In this document: positions 18,651 to 27,843 of the stretch, piece by piece | Layout of the letters: each line of letters opens with the position of its first letter | Numbering within the stretch: the stretch's first letter is position 1 | NCBI GenBank assembly: GCA_002841025.1 | Contig: PHDQ01000003.1 | Location: 1 to 43,598 of the forward strand | Direction: 5' to 3' | Length of the DNA: 43,598 nucleotides | Source: Bacteroidetes bacterium HGW-Bacteroidetes-13 | GTDB lineage: Bacteria; Bacteroidota; Bacteroidia; Flavobacteriales; Flavobacteriaceae | Made by a program: the position numbers and the translations under genes | Notes under the pieces: generated by a model | Told to the model about the DNA's origin: nothing | Databases searched by the model: none | Seen by the model: the letters and a program-made list of their open reading frames with translations, nothing else

Positions 18651-19229
18651 CTATTTGTAAAAATTCATCTCATCCAAATATTTCCATACTTTTTCCGGCA
18701 ACATCGGCCTTACATTTTTACCAGCCTCGATTTGATTTCGGATAAACGTGGAAGATATTTCAATTATGGGAGCTTCGGCATAATGGATGTTTGAGTGATT
18801 AATCAAGCTTTCATCCATTTTTTCAGCAGTAAGCCTTGGATAAACATACAGTTGGTGTTGCTTGAGAATGTACTCATAGTTTTTCCATTTGTGGAAAGTT
18901 TTGAGGTTATCCTCTCCGACAATCAAAGAAAACTGATGCTCGGAATACTTTTCAGACAAGACAGCCAATGTATTGACCGTATAGGAAGGTTGTGAAAGTT
19001 TAAATTCGATGTCCGTCGGCCTGAGTTTCCCATAGTCTTCTGTGGCGCGAAATACCATTTCGAGTCGCTGGTAGTCATCTAAAAGTGTTGATTTCTTTTT
19101 ATGTGGATTGTGCGGTGTCACCACCAACCAGACTTGTTCCAAATCGGCGTTTTCTGCCATATAATTGGCAATTATCAGATGTCCCACATGTATGGGATTG
19201 AAGGTGCCGAAAAATAAGCCGATGTGCAT
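18651..19229 (-). CDS. nadD: Nicotinate-nucleotide adenylyltransferase
   Basis: Joins ATP and nicotinate mononucleotide to make deamido-NAD in NAD synthesis. The 192-residue nucleotidyltransferase has GLFFGTFNPIHVGHL with the HxGH motif near residue 18, VTPHNPHKKK, and the C-terminal ISSTFIRNQI motif that closes the ATP site. Its start directly follows the gmk stop with no gap, so it lies in the yicC-gmk-nadD run, an order I know from Flavobacteria. Confidence 0.93.
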   Translation of the reverse strand: MHIGLFFGTFNPIHVGHLIIANYMAENADLEQVWLVVTPHNPHKKKSTLLDDYQRLEMVFRATEDYGKLRPTDIEFKLSQPSYTVNTLAVLSEKYSEHQFSLIVGEDNLKTFHKWKNYEYILKQHQLYVYPRLTAEKMDESLINHSNIHYAEAPIIEISSTFIRNQIEAGKNVRPMLPEKVWKYLDEMNFYK

Positions 19230-19802
19230 TTATTGTTTAATAAACTCTTTTACAAGCTCATACGCGTCTCGCTTGGCTTGCTCCAGATTTTGGTTTTCAA
19301 TGATTACGTCAAACAAATGTGCGGTTTCCAACTCTTTGAATGCCTTTTCAACGCGCATCCTAATTTTCTCATCGCTTTCGGTCTGACGATTTCGCAAACG
19401 TTTTTCCAATTCTTCCACCGATGGAGGCCTGACAAAAACCGCCAATGTTTGTTCGGGAAATTGCTTTTTGATATTCAATCCGCCAATCACATCTATGTCA
19501 AATATAATGTTTTTCCCCTGAGTCCAGAGTCGTTCCAACTCACTTTTGAGGGTTCCGTAATAAGTTCCTTTATAAACTTCCTCATATTCAATAAATTGAT
19601 TTTTGGAAATTTTATCTTCAAACGATTCATTGGATATAAAATAATAGTCTTTACCGTCTATTTCAGCAGGTCTTTTTTCACGGGATGTGGCTGACACAGA
19701 AAACGCGAGCTTCAAATCTTTTTGATTGAGCAGGTGATGCACCAAAGTAGTCTTCCCAGATCCGGAAGGTGCAGAAAAAACGATGAGTTTGCCTTGTTTC
19801 AT
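19230..19802 (-). CDS. gmk: Guanylate kinase
   Basis: Phosphorylates GMP to GDP. The 190-residue P-loop kinase starts KLIVFSAPSGSGKTTLVHHLL (Walker A about residues 11-18 within that stretch), then SVSATSREKRPAEIDGKDYYF, the GMP-binding region, and IDVIGG. Length is normal. It lies 9 nt after yicC and directly before nadD. A yicC-gmk pair is widespread across bacteria. Confidence 0.95.
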   Translation of the reverse strand: MKQGKLIVFSAPSGSGKTTLVHHLLNQKDLKLAFSVSATSREKRPAEIDGKDYYFISNESFEDKISKNQFIEYEEVYKGTYYGTLKSELERLWTQGKNIIFDIDVIGGLNIKKQFPEQTLAVFVRPPSVEELEKRLRNRQTESDEKIRMRVEKAFKELETAHLFDVIIENQNLEQAKRDAYELVKEFIKQ

Positions 19803-19811
19803 TTTGTTTCT

Positions 19812-20669
19812 TTACAAAGCGTTCAATAATTGTTCCTTGAGCTTTTCGAGTTCGTCTTTCATCTGCACGACTAATTGTTGCATTCCGGCATGATTGGCTT
19901 TTGAACCGATGGTGTTGATTTCGCGACCCAATTCTTGGGCGATAAAACCCAATTTTTTTCCATTGGAATCGGCCGAATTCAAATTTTCCATAAAGTAATC
20001 CAAGTGGTTAGAAAGTCGCAATTTCTCTTCAGCGATGTCGTATTTTTCCAAATAATAAATCAATTCTTGTTCAAAACGATTCTCATCAACAGTTTCCTTA
20101 AGTGCCGTGATGGCTTTGTGCAATCTGTCTTTGACCATCTCGACACGCTCGGTTTCAAATGCGGGAATTTTCTCCAAAAGCGATTGGATGTTGACGACTC
20201 TCAATTTGAATTCTTCATACAACACCCTGCCTTCCGAAGCCCTGAAATCAATCAGTTGCCTAACGGCTTCTCTTACCGCAATTTCGACCTCTTCCCACTC
20301 CACCGCATCGGCTTCCTCTTTTCTGGTCTGCATAGCATCGGGCATCCGCACTGCCATTTTCAACAATTCGGTCTTGTCGCCATCCACGATTTTTTGCATT
20401 TGAACAATGTACTGATTGACAATGACTTCATTCAATTCAGCGGGAGTCGTTGACCCCAAGTTTTCTATATAAACCGTCAAATCAACCTTGCCTCTTTCGA
20501 GCAATAGTTGTACGATATTTCGCAAAGTCAGTTCTTTTTCTCGATAATAGGACGGCAAACGGAGATTGAGATCAAGCGATTTGCTGTTCAGTGATTTTAT
20601 TTCAACGGTGATGGCTTTGTCTGAAAGTTGGCGGACACATCGGCCGAAACCGGTCATGGATTGAATCAT
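19812..20669 (-). CDS. yicC: YicC family protein (YicC/DUF1732)
   Basis: A 285-residue protein beginning MIQSMTGFGR with VEIKSLNSKSLDLNLRLP, the diagnostic N-terminal YicC motif, and ending in a DUF1732 domain (GKKLGFIAQELGREINTIGSKAN, split as GFIAQELGRE and NTIGSKAN). E. coli YicC has been described as an endoribonuclease that acts on the small RNA RyhB, but function in Bacteroidetes is not established. It is first in the yicC-gmk-nadD run and divergent from hemW. Confidence 0.92.
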   Translation of the reverse strand: MIQSMTGFGRCVRQLSDKAITVEIKSLNSKSLDLNLRLPSYYREKELTLRNIVQLLLERGKVDLTVYIENLGSTTPAELNEVIVNQYIVQMQKIVDGDKTELLKMAVRMPDAMQTRKEEADAVEWEEVEIAVREAVRQLIDFRASEGRVLYEEFKLRVVNIQSLLEKIPAFETERVEMVKDRLHKAITALKETVDENRFEQELIYYLEKYDIAEEKLRLSNHLDYFMENLNSADSNGKKLGFIAQELGREINTIGSKANHAGMQQLVVQMKDELEKLKEQLLNAL

Positions 20670-20704
20670 GTAGCGTATTTAAAAACTTTGGCGAAGTTAC
20701 AAAA

Positions 20705-20736
20705 TTGACCGGATTAATTAAATTGAAATATCTTTG
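20705..20736 (+). promoter_or_regulatory. Promoter of hemW
   Basis: TTG (20705-20707), 21 nt, then TATCTTTG (20729-20736): both boxes at good spacing. The predicted transcript start is downstream of the ORF-track start at 20734, which supports the ATG at 20791. Confidence 0.6.
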
Positions 20737-20790
20737 ACAACGATTTCACAAATCGCACCCAACAAATTTTCAATACAACCCAACAAAATA

Positions 20791-21960
20791 ATGTCCGGCA
20801 TCTATATTCACATTCCTTTTTGCAAACAGGCATGCCACTACTGCGATTTTCACTTTTCAACTTCCTTGAAGATGAAACGCGCCTTGGTTGAAGCGCTCCA
20901 AAAAGAATTGATTTTACGAAAGGATGAAGGAATCGGTGAAGTCATTGAAACCATCTATTTCGGCGGCGGCACACCTTCCGTTCTCGAAATTTCCGAGCTG
21001 CAATCGATTATCAAAACGGTTTACAAACATTACCAGGTGATTGAAAATCCGGAAATTACCCTTGAAGCAAATCCCGATGACCTGACCGATGAAAGTGTTT
21101 TTAAAAATTATAAAAATATAGGGATCAACCGTTTGAGTATCGGTATTCAATCTTTTTTTGACGGTGATTTAAAGTTGATGAATCGCGCTCATGATGCGAA
21201 TGAAGCAAAAGCGTGCCTTCAAACTGCCAAAAAATATTTTGACAACATCTCCATCGATTTAATCTATGGAATCCCCGGAATGTCGGTTGACCGTTGGTTG
21301 AAAAACATACAGACCGCTTTGGCTTTTGATGTGCCACATCTGTCGTGTTACGCACTGACGGTTGAACCCAAAACCGCTTTACACAGCTTTATCAAAAAGG
21401 GAATCATGCAAGCACCGGACGATGAAATGGCGCAACTGCATTTTCAAGTTTTGACTGAAACTCTTGAAAAACAAAACTTTATACACTACGAACTTTCCAA
21501 TTTCGGCAAGGAAGGTTTTTTCTCCAAAAACAACACGGCTTATTGGTTGGGCAAAAAATACCTCGGCATCGGCCCTTCGGCGCACAGCTATGACGGGTTG
21601 TCCAGAAGTTGGAATGTGTCTAACAATCATCTTTACATCAATCGTTTAATTGAAAATCGTTTGCCCTCAGAAAAAGAAATTCTGACCCAAAAAGATCGAT
21701 TCAATGAAGCCGTAATGACCGGACTTCGAACCATTTGGGGTGTTTCTTTTGACAAAATAAGTGCTGATTTCGGCAGACATTATTTAGATTATTTGATTCG
21801 ACAAGCACAACCACATCTGCAAAACAAGCTTTTGCGCATAGAGAAAGATATACATTCGCCGGAATTGGGACGTTTGATAACGACACAAAAAGGGAAATTT
21901 CTCTCGGATGGCATTGCTTCCGACCTATTTTTACTCAATGACAAACCCATATCACTATGA
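20791..21960 (+). CDS. hemW: Radical SAM heme chaperone HemW-like protein
   Basis: An HemW/CPDH-type radical SAM protein, thought to deliver heme and formerly called anaerobic coproporphyrinogen oxidase-like. From the ATG at 20791 the protein starts MSGIYIHIPFCKQACHYCDF with the CxxxCxxC cluster ligands C11, C15 and C18. GGGTPSVLE and SIGIQSFFD follow. It is 389 residues, close to family length, and lacks the extra N-terminus of true HemN oxidases. The preceding 19 codons of the ORF-track call overlap the promoter. Its stop overlaps the next start (ATGA). Confidence 0.9.
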   Translation: MSGIYIHIPFCKQACHYCDFHFSTSLKMKRALVEALQKELILRKDEGIGEVIETIYFGGGTPSVLEISELQSIIKTVYKHYQVIENPEITLEANPDDLTDESVFKNYKNIGINRLSIGIQSFFDGDLKLMNRAHDANEAKACLQTAKKYFDNISIDLIYGIPGMSVDRWLKNIQTALAFDVPHLSCYALTVEPKTALHSFIKKGIMQAPDDEMAQLHFQVLTETLEKQNFIHYELSNFGKEGFFSKNNTAYWLGKKYLGIGPSAHSYDGLSRSWNVSNNHLYINRLIENRLPSEKEILTQKDRFNEAVMTGLRTIWGVSFDKISADFGRHYLDYLIRQAQPHLQNKLLRIEKDIHSPELGRLITTQKGKFLSDGIASDLFLLNDKPISL

Positions 21961-22727
21961 TTGCTACCATTCAAACGAACGCAAAAAGTTTTGAGGTCGA
22001 TTTGTCAAAACCCATTGACATTTCCATTTCCATCCAACATGGAGAAAAAAATCTGACCGCTTGGGGAATTGAAGCACCACACATCTCTCCGGTTGTTTCC
22101 GGCGATTGGACAGGAAAAGTTACGGAAGGCGCAAATGTCAATTTCAACAACATTTTTTTCAACCCACATGCCCACGGAACGCATACGGAATGTTTGGGAC
22201 ACATCACCCGTGATTTTTTTGATGTGCAAGACTGTCTGAAAACGTTCTTTTTCTTTGCAGAATTGATTACGATTGAACCCGAAAAGCACGGTAGCGATTT
22301 GATAATTACCAAAATGCAAATCGAGAAAGCATTGAAAATTAAAAATACCGAGGCAATCATCATCCGAACTTTGCCCAATGGCATCGATAAAATTTCAAAG
22401 CAATATTCCGGAAACAATCCGGCTTTTTTATCAGCCGATGCCGCAAAATACCTCCGTGAAATAGGAATCAAACATTTACTAATCGACTTGCCCAGTGTTG
22501 ACCAAGAAGAAGATGGTGGAAAACTCGCAGCACACAAAGCATTTTGGAACGTTAAAAACACAACTCTGCTGAACTCAGACGCGCGGTTGGATGCCAGCAT
22601 TACCGAACTCGTTTTCGTACCCAATACCATAGGAGACGGTGCTTATCTGTTGGATTTACAGCTTGCGCCATTCTCAAACGATGCCACACCGAGCAAGCCG
22701 ATTTTGTATGAAATTAAAAAGGTTTGA
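21957..22727 (+). CDS. Cyclase family protein (kynurenine-formamidase-like fold)
   Basis: A 256-residue metal-dependent hydrolase of the putative cyclase family (Pfam Cyclase), whose best known members are bacterial kynurenine formamidases. The metal motif appears as HAHGTHTECLGH (family HxGTHxDxPxH), with LSKPIDISISIQHGE at the N-terminus and LLIDLPSVDQEEDGG near the C-terminal part. The aspartate after the second His is Glu here. It overlaps hemW by 4 nt, so they are coupled. No tryptophan-degradation genes are nearby, so the substrate is unknown. Confidence 0.82.
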   Translation: MIATIQTNAKSFEVDLSKPIDISISIQHGEKNLTAWGIEAPHISPVVSGDWTGKVTEGANVNFNNIFFNPHAHGTHTECLGHITRDFFDVQDCLKTFFFFAELITIEPEKHGSDLIITKMQIEKALKIKNTEAIIIRTLPNGIDKISKQYSGNNPAFLSADAAKYLREIGIKHLLIDLPSVDQEEDGGKLAAHKAFWNVKNTTLLNSDARLDASITELVFVPNTIGDGAYLLDLQLAPFSNDATPSKPILYEIKKV

Positions 22728-22797
22728 CACCAAAACGAACCGCTCATATCGCTCCTGCCAAAACAATATGGAGCTGATTTTTCAAATAATTGATGTT

Positions 22798-25700
22798 TTA
22801 AAAATATGCCCGCAACTGGACCGTTCCCGTGTGAATGGTGTTAATGTTTTCGGATTTTCTTCCGAAATAACTCAAATTAAAATCCAAAAAATCGGTGAGT
22901 TTTTTTTGCAAATTGAGTGTCCAGGTGAGGTTGGTTCCGGGTTGCAAGCCTTCGAGCATTTGAAATCCGACCGGTGAAAAACTGTCACCGGTGAATTGAT
23001 TGTTAAACAAATTGAACTCGCCGGTTACCGATATTTTCTGTAGGTTCGAATAGTTGAATGAAATACCAATGCGTTGTTGGTCTAAAACCTCACGCTGTCC
23101 CAAATCGTTTTCTTTGTTTTGATATTGATAAAACAAATCGAATTGTGCGTTGCTGCTGAACAAATACGATATTTTTGGGTTGAGCGTATAACCGACGATG
23201 TCAAAATTGCGCGTCGGGAAATTCTCTGAAGTGTTTTGCGTCCGGGAAGAATTGGTCAGAAAATTGGCTAACCAAAAGGTTTTGAATTTGTGGCTGAACT
23301 GCAACTGATGAGAAGTCAATTCGCCTTCTTGTGTGCCGGTTGACAAAAAGTTTTGACTTTGTGTTCGAATATATGTGTATGAAGTGGTGTAGCGTTGCAG
23401 CCCGCGATTGAAAAACAGGCTGTTGCGCAGATTCAGGTTGAGCCCCAACAAATCGTTGCTACCGGTGTCAAAAGGGTTGAGATCTAATACGTTTTCTTTT
23501 CGTCGCACTTTGCGATCTATCAAAAAAGAAGTTTGGTTGTAAAAATGGGAAAGTGTTTTCTTCAGTCCGGTTTGGTTGCTCCACGAAAGCGGATTGAGCG
23601 TCAGAATCTGACTCCATTTGTTTTGGTGCGTTTTGACAAAATTTCGATTAGGCAAGAGTACCCGCACAAAATTGGCTTCATCCTGGAAAGCGGCTTGCTC
23701 AAATTCATCAAATTCTTGCAGCCCATTGTTGTTAAAATCAAACCAAGTGAAACTTCCCGTACCGTCTTCGACCTTGACAAAAGTAAACTCCTGTTGGGGC
23801 TGAGTGCCGGAATTGGTTTCAAAAACGGTGTTGAGTTGTACTTTTTTATCCAAAAAATATTGGTTGTAAAAAATCCGTGAGTTAAGCGATTGCTCGTCGC
23901 TGACTTCGGGGTTGGTGTTGTTCAGGGTGCGATAATTTGCAAAGATTTGCAATTGACTCGAAACGTTGTTAATCAATCGGGATTTCAGAAAATAGGTATT
24001 GGAGGTGTTTACTTTTTCCAATAAATTGTTTCGCAAACTGTCATTTACACGGTATTTAAAACCAATTTCCATGAAAATTTTGGTGCTGTCGCCCACGCCG
24101 GTGAACACCTTATATTCGTTGAATTTTTGACTTTGAGGCGATAAAATTTGTGTTTGGGCATCGCGTTGTTTATTGTCTTCCAGGCGAATTTCATTGCCAA
24201 ACCATTGTTTGTCCAAACTATACGTAATTCTGGAATTCATTCGCAGAAAAGTATTGTCTGATTGATCTGAAGTAGCATCCAGATAACTGCCGGCGGCGGC
24301 GATGTTCCAACGGTTGAAATGGAGATTGGATTGAAACAGATGCCGACTTCCGGAATAGGAATTTCCGTCAAAACTGAGGTGTTGAAATTGATAGCCGATG
24401 ATTCCGTTTTTGGGATGCGACCATTGAAGTCCAGTGCGGATGAAATTTTGGGTGCCACTGCTGTTGTTTAGATTCCAATCGCGGTCAAATTCGATGTTGT
24501 AGAGCCTTTCGATGGTTCGAAAATCTTTGTTGATGTAGTCGTAATCCAAAGTGCCTTCCAGCTTCCCCGTTTTCTTAAAAAATTGATGCTTGGCGCGGAT
24601 GGTTCCTGCAAAACCGGTGTTGTCTTGGTCGTCGAGGGAAGAAAACAGGTTTAAATCGTTGTTGCTGAAAGCACTTTCAAACTGTATGGACGACTTTTCG
24701 TTAAAATCATATTGCCCATAAAAAGTGGCAATTTGCAGTTGCGTTGGGGCGACCAATTGGATGACGGGTTCAAAATCGCCTTGCTTCACGCCATTGACAG
24801 GTGTTACAAAAGTAAAAATCCGTCCAACGACATTGGTATTGCTCAAGATATAATTGCCTTGATTTTGACCGACTTGCGAAAACCGAACCGTGAACAAAGT
24901 ATCGGTTGGATTGTTAGAAAACTCAAAGGCTTCAAAACCATCGATGGTTACTTTTTTGTACAATATCTTGTTTTCGGAAAAAGATTCTGACAGAGCCGAT
25001 GGCGCAACCATTTTGGTCGGGTCGTCGCCGGCATCGGTGAGCGTACCGATTTGTTCTTGCGAAAGATTTTGCTGGAGCGGTTGGTTTTTGGAGTCACTTT
25101 CAGAAAAAATCTTTCCGCCCAATTTAAGTTTTCCCCGCTGATATTCCGCTCCGTCGTAGGTGGTAAACCGGGTAAAATTGCGATCGCTGAACTGGTATTC
25201 GACCGTTACCCGCATTTCGGAAGTGATGGGAAACAGCGAAGTAAACGTGATTTCGCCCGCGTTGTAGTCGATTACATAATCGTTGTCTTCCCCACGCTTG
25301 AGTGCGAGTCCGTTCACATAAACCGTTTCGCTACCCGAAACGATGAGCACAAAGAGTTCGCCGTTCGGTCCTTGTAATTTATAGGGCCCTTGGTTGCCCT
25401 CTCTGCCTTGAATGTTACTGCGCGCAAACTGACCTCTGACGATTGCTCCCGAACCGAAAAGCGTGGTTTTGCTCACGCCTTTTTGAATCGTTCCTCCCGC
25501 GTAAACCCCTTGTACTTTCTTCTGAAATCGACTGAAATAGGAGTCCGAATTGATCAAATTGACATCGCCTGCACGTATGTTCCAATCTTTGGTGAACAGT
25601 TCGATAAACACTTCGTCGAACTCATCCAAACGCTGCGAAAAACCGTTTTCCTGAATGGGAATGTTGTTGTCCTGAATCGACGCACGCAGGGTGACTCCGT

Positions 25701-26214
25701 TGCCCAACTCACCCGAAATCTGCAAGTCGAGCTCCGATTTCAACACCGAATTTTGGTTGTTACCGACGGTCACGCCACGGGTGATGCTTCCTGAAGTGTT
25801 GAGTCCGTCAAAGGGAATAAAACTTTTTTTGGCTTTGTTTTCGAGACTGTACACCCTTTCTAAATTTTGTGATCGATTGACAATCAACGAATCGTCGAAT
25901 ACTTTATACAAACGAGTCAGATATTTGGGAAAAGGCAGAAAATAAACCGCAATGCTGTCTGTTTTTTTCAATGCCTCACTTTTTAAAATCAACATTGCCT
26001 TTGGGAAATCCACGGAATAATCGACTGTGCGAATGAGATTTTCGTCACTGTCAAAAACCTTAAAACCAAAAGGCTGTATGCTGACCGAATCGATGCGCAG
26101 ACTGTCTCTGCCCGCAACCGCAATCCACTTTTTTTGGAAACCGGATGGCAACTTTTGCCCCAAGGTCAACAAGGGAATAAAAAGTAAAATGATATAGATT
26201 GCTTTTCTTAGCAA
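22798..26214 (-). CDS. Giant predicted outer-membrane beta-barrel protein (1138 aa)
   Basis: Not recognised as a named family. It has a signal peptide (LRKAIYIILLFIPLLTLGQ), a soluble N-terminal part, the segment GSITRGVTVGNNQNS followed by a strand-rich region, and a conserved-looking block around GPYKLQGPNGEL, SETVYVNGLAL and DYVIDYNAGEITF. Several hundred residues of alternating aromatic/polar strands follow, ending LRAYF, as in outer-membrane barrels. Parts recall SprA-like Bacteroidetes surface proteins, but I would not assign it. No in-frame ATG exists between the upstream stop and the signal peptide, so a TTG start at 26214 seems required. It is divergent from xth and convergent with the cyclase gene. 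Confidence 0.7.
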   Translation of the reverse strand: MLRKAIYIILLFIPLLTLGQKLPSGFQKKWIAVAGRDSLRIDSVSIQPFGFKVFDSDENLIRTVDYSVDFPKAMLILKSEALKKTDSIAVYFLPFPKYLTRLYKVFDDSLIVNRSQNLERVYSLENKAKKSFIPFDGLNTSGSITRGVTVGNNQNSVLKSELDLQISGELGNGVTLRASIQDNNIPIQENGFSQRLDEFDEVFIELFTKDWNIRAGDVNLINSDSYFSRFQKKVQGVYAGGTIQKGVSKTTLFGSGAIVRGQFARSNIQGREGNQGPYKLQGPNGELFVLIVSGSETVYVNGLALKRGEDNDYVIDYNAGEITFTSLFPITSEMRVTVEYQFSDRNFTRFTTYDGAEYQRGKLKLGGKIFSESDSKNQPLQQNLSQEQIGTLTDAGDDPTKMVAPSALSESFSENKILYKKVTIDGFEAFEFSNNPTDTLFTVRFSQVGQNQGNYILSNTNVVGRIFTFVTPVNGVKQGDFEPVIQLVAPTQLQIATFYGQYDFNEKSSIQFESAFSNNDLNLFSSLDDQDNTGFAGTIRAKHQFFKKTGKLEGTLDYDYINKDFRTIERLYNIEFDRDWNLNNSSGTQNFIRTGLQWSHPKNGIIGYQFQHLSFDGNSYSGSRHLFQSNLHFNRWNIAAAGSYLDATSDQSDNTFLRMNSRITYSLDKQWFGNEIRLEDNKQRDAQTQILSPQSQKFNEYKVFTGVGDSTKIFMEIGFKYRVNDSLRNNLLEKVNTSNTYFLKSRLINNVSSQLQIFANYRTLNNTNPEVSDEQSLNSRIFYNQYFLDKKVQLNTVFETNSGTQPQQEFTFVKVEDGTGSFTWFDFNNNGLQEFDEFEQAAFQDEANFVRVLLPNRNFVKTHQNKWSQILTLNPLSWSNQTGLKKTLSHFYNQTSFLIDRKVRRKENVLDLNPFDTGSNDLLGLNLNLRNSLFFNRGLQRYTTSYTYIRTQSQNFLSTGTQEGELTSHQLQFSHKFKTFWLANFLTNSSRTQNTSENFPTRNFDIVGYTLNPKISYLFSSNAQFDLFYQYQNKENDLGQREVLDQQRIGISFNYSNLQKISVTGEFNLFNNQFTGDSFSPVGFQMLEGLQPGTNLTWTLNLQKKLTDFLDFNLSYFGRKSENINTIHTGTVQLRAYF

Positions 26215-26356
26215 AACATGTTTCGTATTATTTTCAAAAATATTCTAATTATGATTCAATCGGTGTTATTTTTTCTTAAATATGATTTGCAGACGAGATT
26301 TAATAATTGATAACGAAGTAAAACAATTTTTATGTTTTTCGTTTTAGTTCCGAATA

Positions 26357-26389
26357 AACCCCAAAAGGGTTCAAAACCCTTTCGGGGTT
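26357..26389. repeat. Near-perfect 15-bp hairpin between divergent genes
   Basis: AACCCCAAAAGGGTT and AACCCTTTCGGGGTT pair over 15 positions with one mismatch around a 3-nt CAA loop. A T-run (TTTTTT, 26394-26399) follows on the plus strand. No plus-strand gene ends nearby, so it is not an ordinary terminator. It overlaps the expected -33 region of xth. Confidence 0.7.
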
Positions 26390-26401
26390 CACGTTTTTTC
26401 T

Positions 26402-26409
26402 TAGTTTTG
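26402..26409 (+). promoter_or_regulatory. -7 promoter box (TAGTTTTG) of xth
   Basis: Exact TAnnTTTG match only 1 nt before the ORF-track ATG at 26411. A transcript from here would start after that codon, so the ATG at 26429 is preferred. Confidence 0.45.
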
Positions 26410-26428
26410 TATGATCAATCATAAAACC

Positions 26429-27199
26429 ATGACAAAGAAAATCATTTCCTACAACGTAAACGGCGTTCGAGCCGCACTCAACAAAGGTTTGATCGATTGG
26501 CTGAAAGCCGCAGACCCCGATGTATTGTGTTTACAGGAAATAAAAGCTATGGAAGATCAAGTCGATACCGAATTATTCAAAGCGATTGGATATCCCTATC
26601 AATATTGGTTTAGTGCCCAAAAAAAAGGATATAGCGGCGTGGCTGTCTTGAGCAAAACCGAACCGGAAAATGTTCAATTCGGTACAGGAATCGCTTCTAT
26701 GGATGCTGAAGGGCGCAACCTTCGCGCCGATTTTAAAGACTTTTCGGTAATGAGTCTATACCTGCCTTCCGGAACCAACATCGAACGCCTCGACCACAAG
26801 TTTGATTACATGGATGAATTTCAAAAGTATATCGACAACTTAAAAAAAACCTATCCGAAATTGGTTATTTGTGGCGATTACAACATCTGTCATCGAGCCA
26901 TCGACATTCATGATCCGATTCGCAACGCAACCGTTTCGGGCTTTTTACCCGAAGAACGTGCATGGATAGACGGATTCATGAAAAGTGGGTTTATCGATTC
27001 GTTTCGCTATTTCAATCAATCACCGCATCAATACTCGTGGTGGAGCTATCGTGCCAATGCACGCAACAACAACAAAGGTTGGCGGATTGATTATGCCTTG
27101 GTCAGCGAGCCGCTTGAGAAAAACCTCAAAAGAGCGTTCATTCTTCCCGAAGCCAAACATTCCGACCATTGTCCTGTGGGAGTGGAGTTTGAATTTTAA
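26429..27199 (+). CDS. xth: Exodeoxyribonuclease III (AP endonuclease)
   Basis: A DNA repair enzyme of the ExoIII/APE1 family that cuts at abasic sites and trims 3' ends. Motifs in order: ISYNVNGVRAAL, CLQEIKAMEDQ with the metal-binding Glu, SLYLPSGT, CGDYNICH with the Asp-Asn pair, WRIDYALVS and SDHCPVGVEFEF with the catalytic Asp-His. From ATG 26429 it is 256 residues, as usual. The six extra codons of the ORF track overlap the promoter. A terminator hairpin follows. Confidence 0.93.
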   Translation: MTKKIISYNVNGVRAALNKGLIDWLKAADPDVLCLQEIKAMEDQVDTELFKAIGYPYQYWFSAQKKGYSGVAVLSKTEPENVQFGTGIASMDAEGRNLRADFKDFSVMSLYLPSGTNIERLDHKFDYMDEFQKYIDNLKKTYPKLVICGDYNICHRAIDIHDPIRNATVSGFLPEERAWIDGFMKSGFIDSFRYFNQSPHQYSWWSYRANARNNNKGWRIDYALVSEPLEKNLKRAFILPEAKHSDHCPVGVEFEF

Positions 27200-27251
27200 G
27201 GATTATGAAAAATTTCTAGTGCATAATCTCAAACCTAAATAACAGCACATA

Positions 27252-27297
27252 AAAGCAATAACCACTCGGGCACAAACTCGGTGGCTGTTGCTTTTTT
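27252..27297 (+). terminator. Intrinsic terminator of xth
   Basis: AAAGCAATAACCAC pairs imperfectly with GTGGCTGTTGCTTT, with a run of six T at the end. It lies 52 nt after the xth stop. Confidence 0.65.
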
Positions 27298-27363
27298 GTT
27301 GTGGTGTAGTAATTTCACAAAATTTTGACTTATTTTTACGCTATTGCTATTCCACACGAACTG

Positions 27364-27789
27364 ATGAAACAAATTATAATTTTAATGGTTTTGACAGGAA
27401 TAAGTTCTAATGTCTTTTGCCAAGCAGAGGAAGTAAGAATTACTACATTAGCCGATTCGATAAAAAAACACAGCGGCGCATCAAAATTACGGTTTATAAC
27501 AAACACGAATGAAGCCAGAGAATACGCACTTGTCGATATTGAAAATAAGACTCCTTTTCTGATAACCAACGGCGGGATTGCCCCCTCAATCTCAATTGAC
27601 CAAATTAATTTTGAAGAAAAGTATCATGTTTATTTTTATGAAACCGGATGCTCATATCTTAAGAAAGACGTAGAAGGAGCATATAATTTTGTTGTTTTGG
27701 ATTTTATTTTAAGAAAATATGGCAAGGCTGCTATTGCAAAAATAAGTAAGGATGTATTTGGCATTGACGATTGGGAAAAACAAAATTAA
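27364..27789 (+). CDS. Small secreted protein, probably FEKKY-domain type
   Basis: From the ATG at 27364 it is 141 residues with a Sec signal peptide (MKQIIILMVLTGISSNVFCQ). The mature part has INFEEKYHVYFYETGC and a C-terminal YNFVVLDFILRKYGKAA then KDVFGIDDWEK, matching my memory of a Bacteroidetes domain annotated FEKKY. Function is unknown. The ORF-track start is a TTG 13 codons upstream, and those residues do not suit a signal peptide. It stands between xth and nadK on the same strand but after a terminator, so probably has its own promoter. Confidence 0.6.
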   Translation: MKQIIILMVLTGISSNVFCQAEEVRITTLADSIKKHSGASKLRFITNTNEAREYALVDIENKTPFLITNGGIAPSISIDQINFEEKYHVYFYETGCSYLKKDVEGAYNFVVLDFILRKYGKAAIAKISKDVFGIDDWEKQN

Positions 27790-27843
27790 ATAAACAGAAT
27801 TAAAAATCTTGTCTGCTCAAAAGCAGATCACCAAATTTATAAA

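Noticed and set aside
21971-22630. 219-aa minus-strand ORF opposite the cyclase gene
   Set aside because: The plus frame has the cyclase metal motif and couples to hemW. The minus frame has no recognisable domain.
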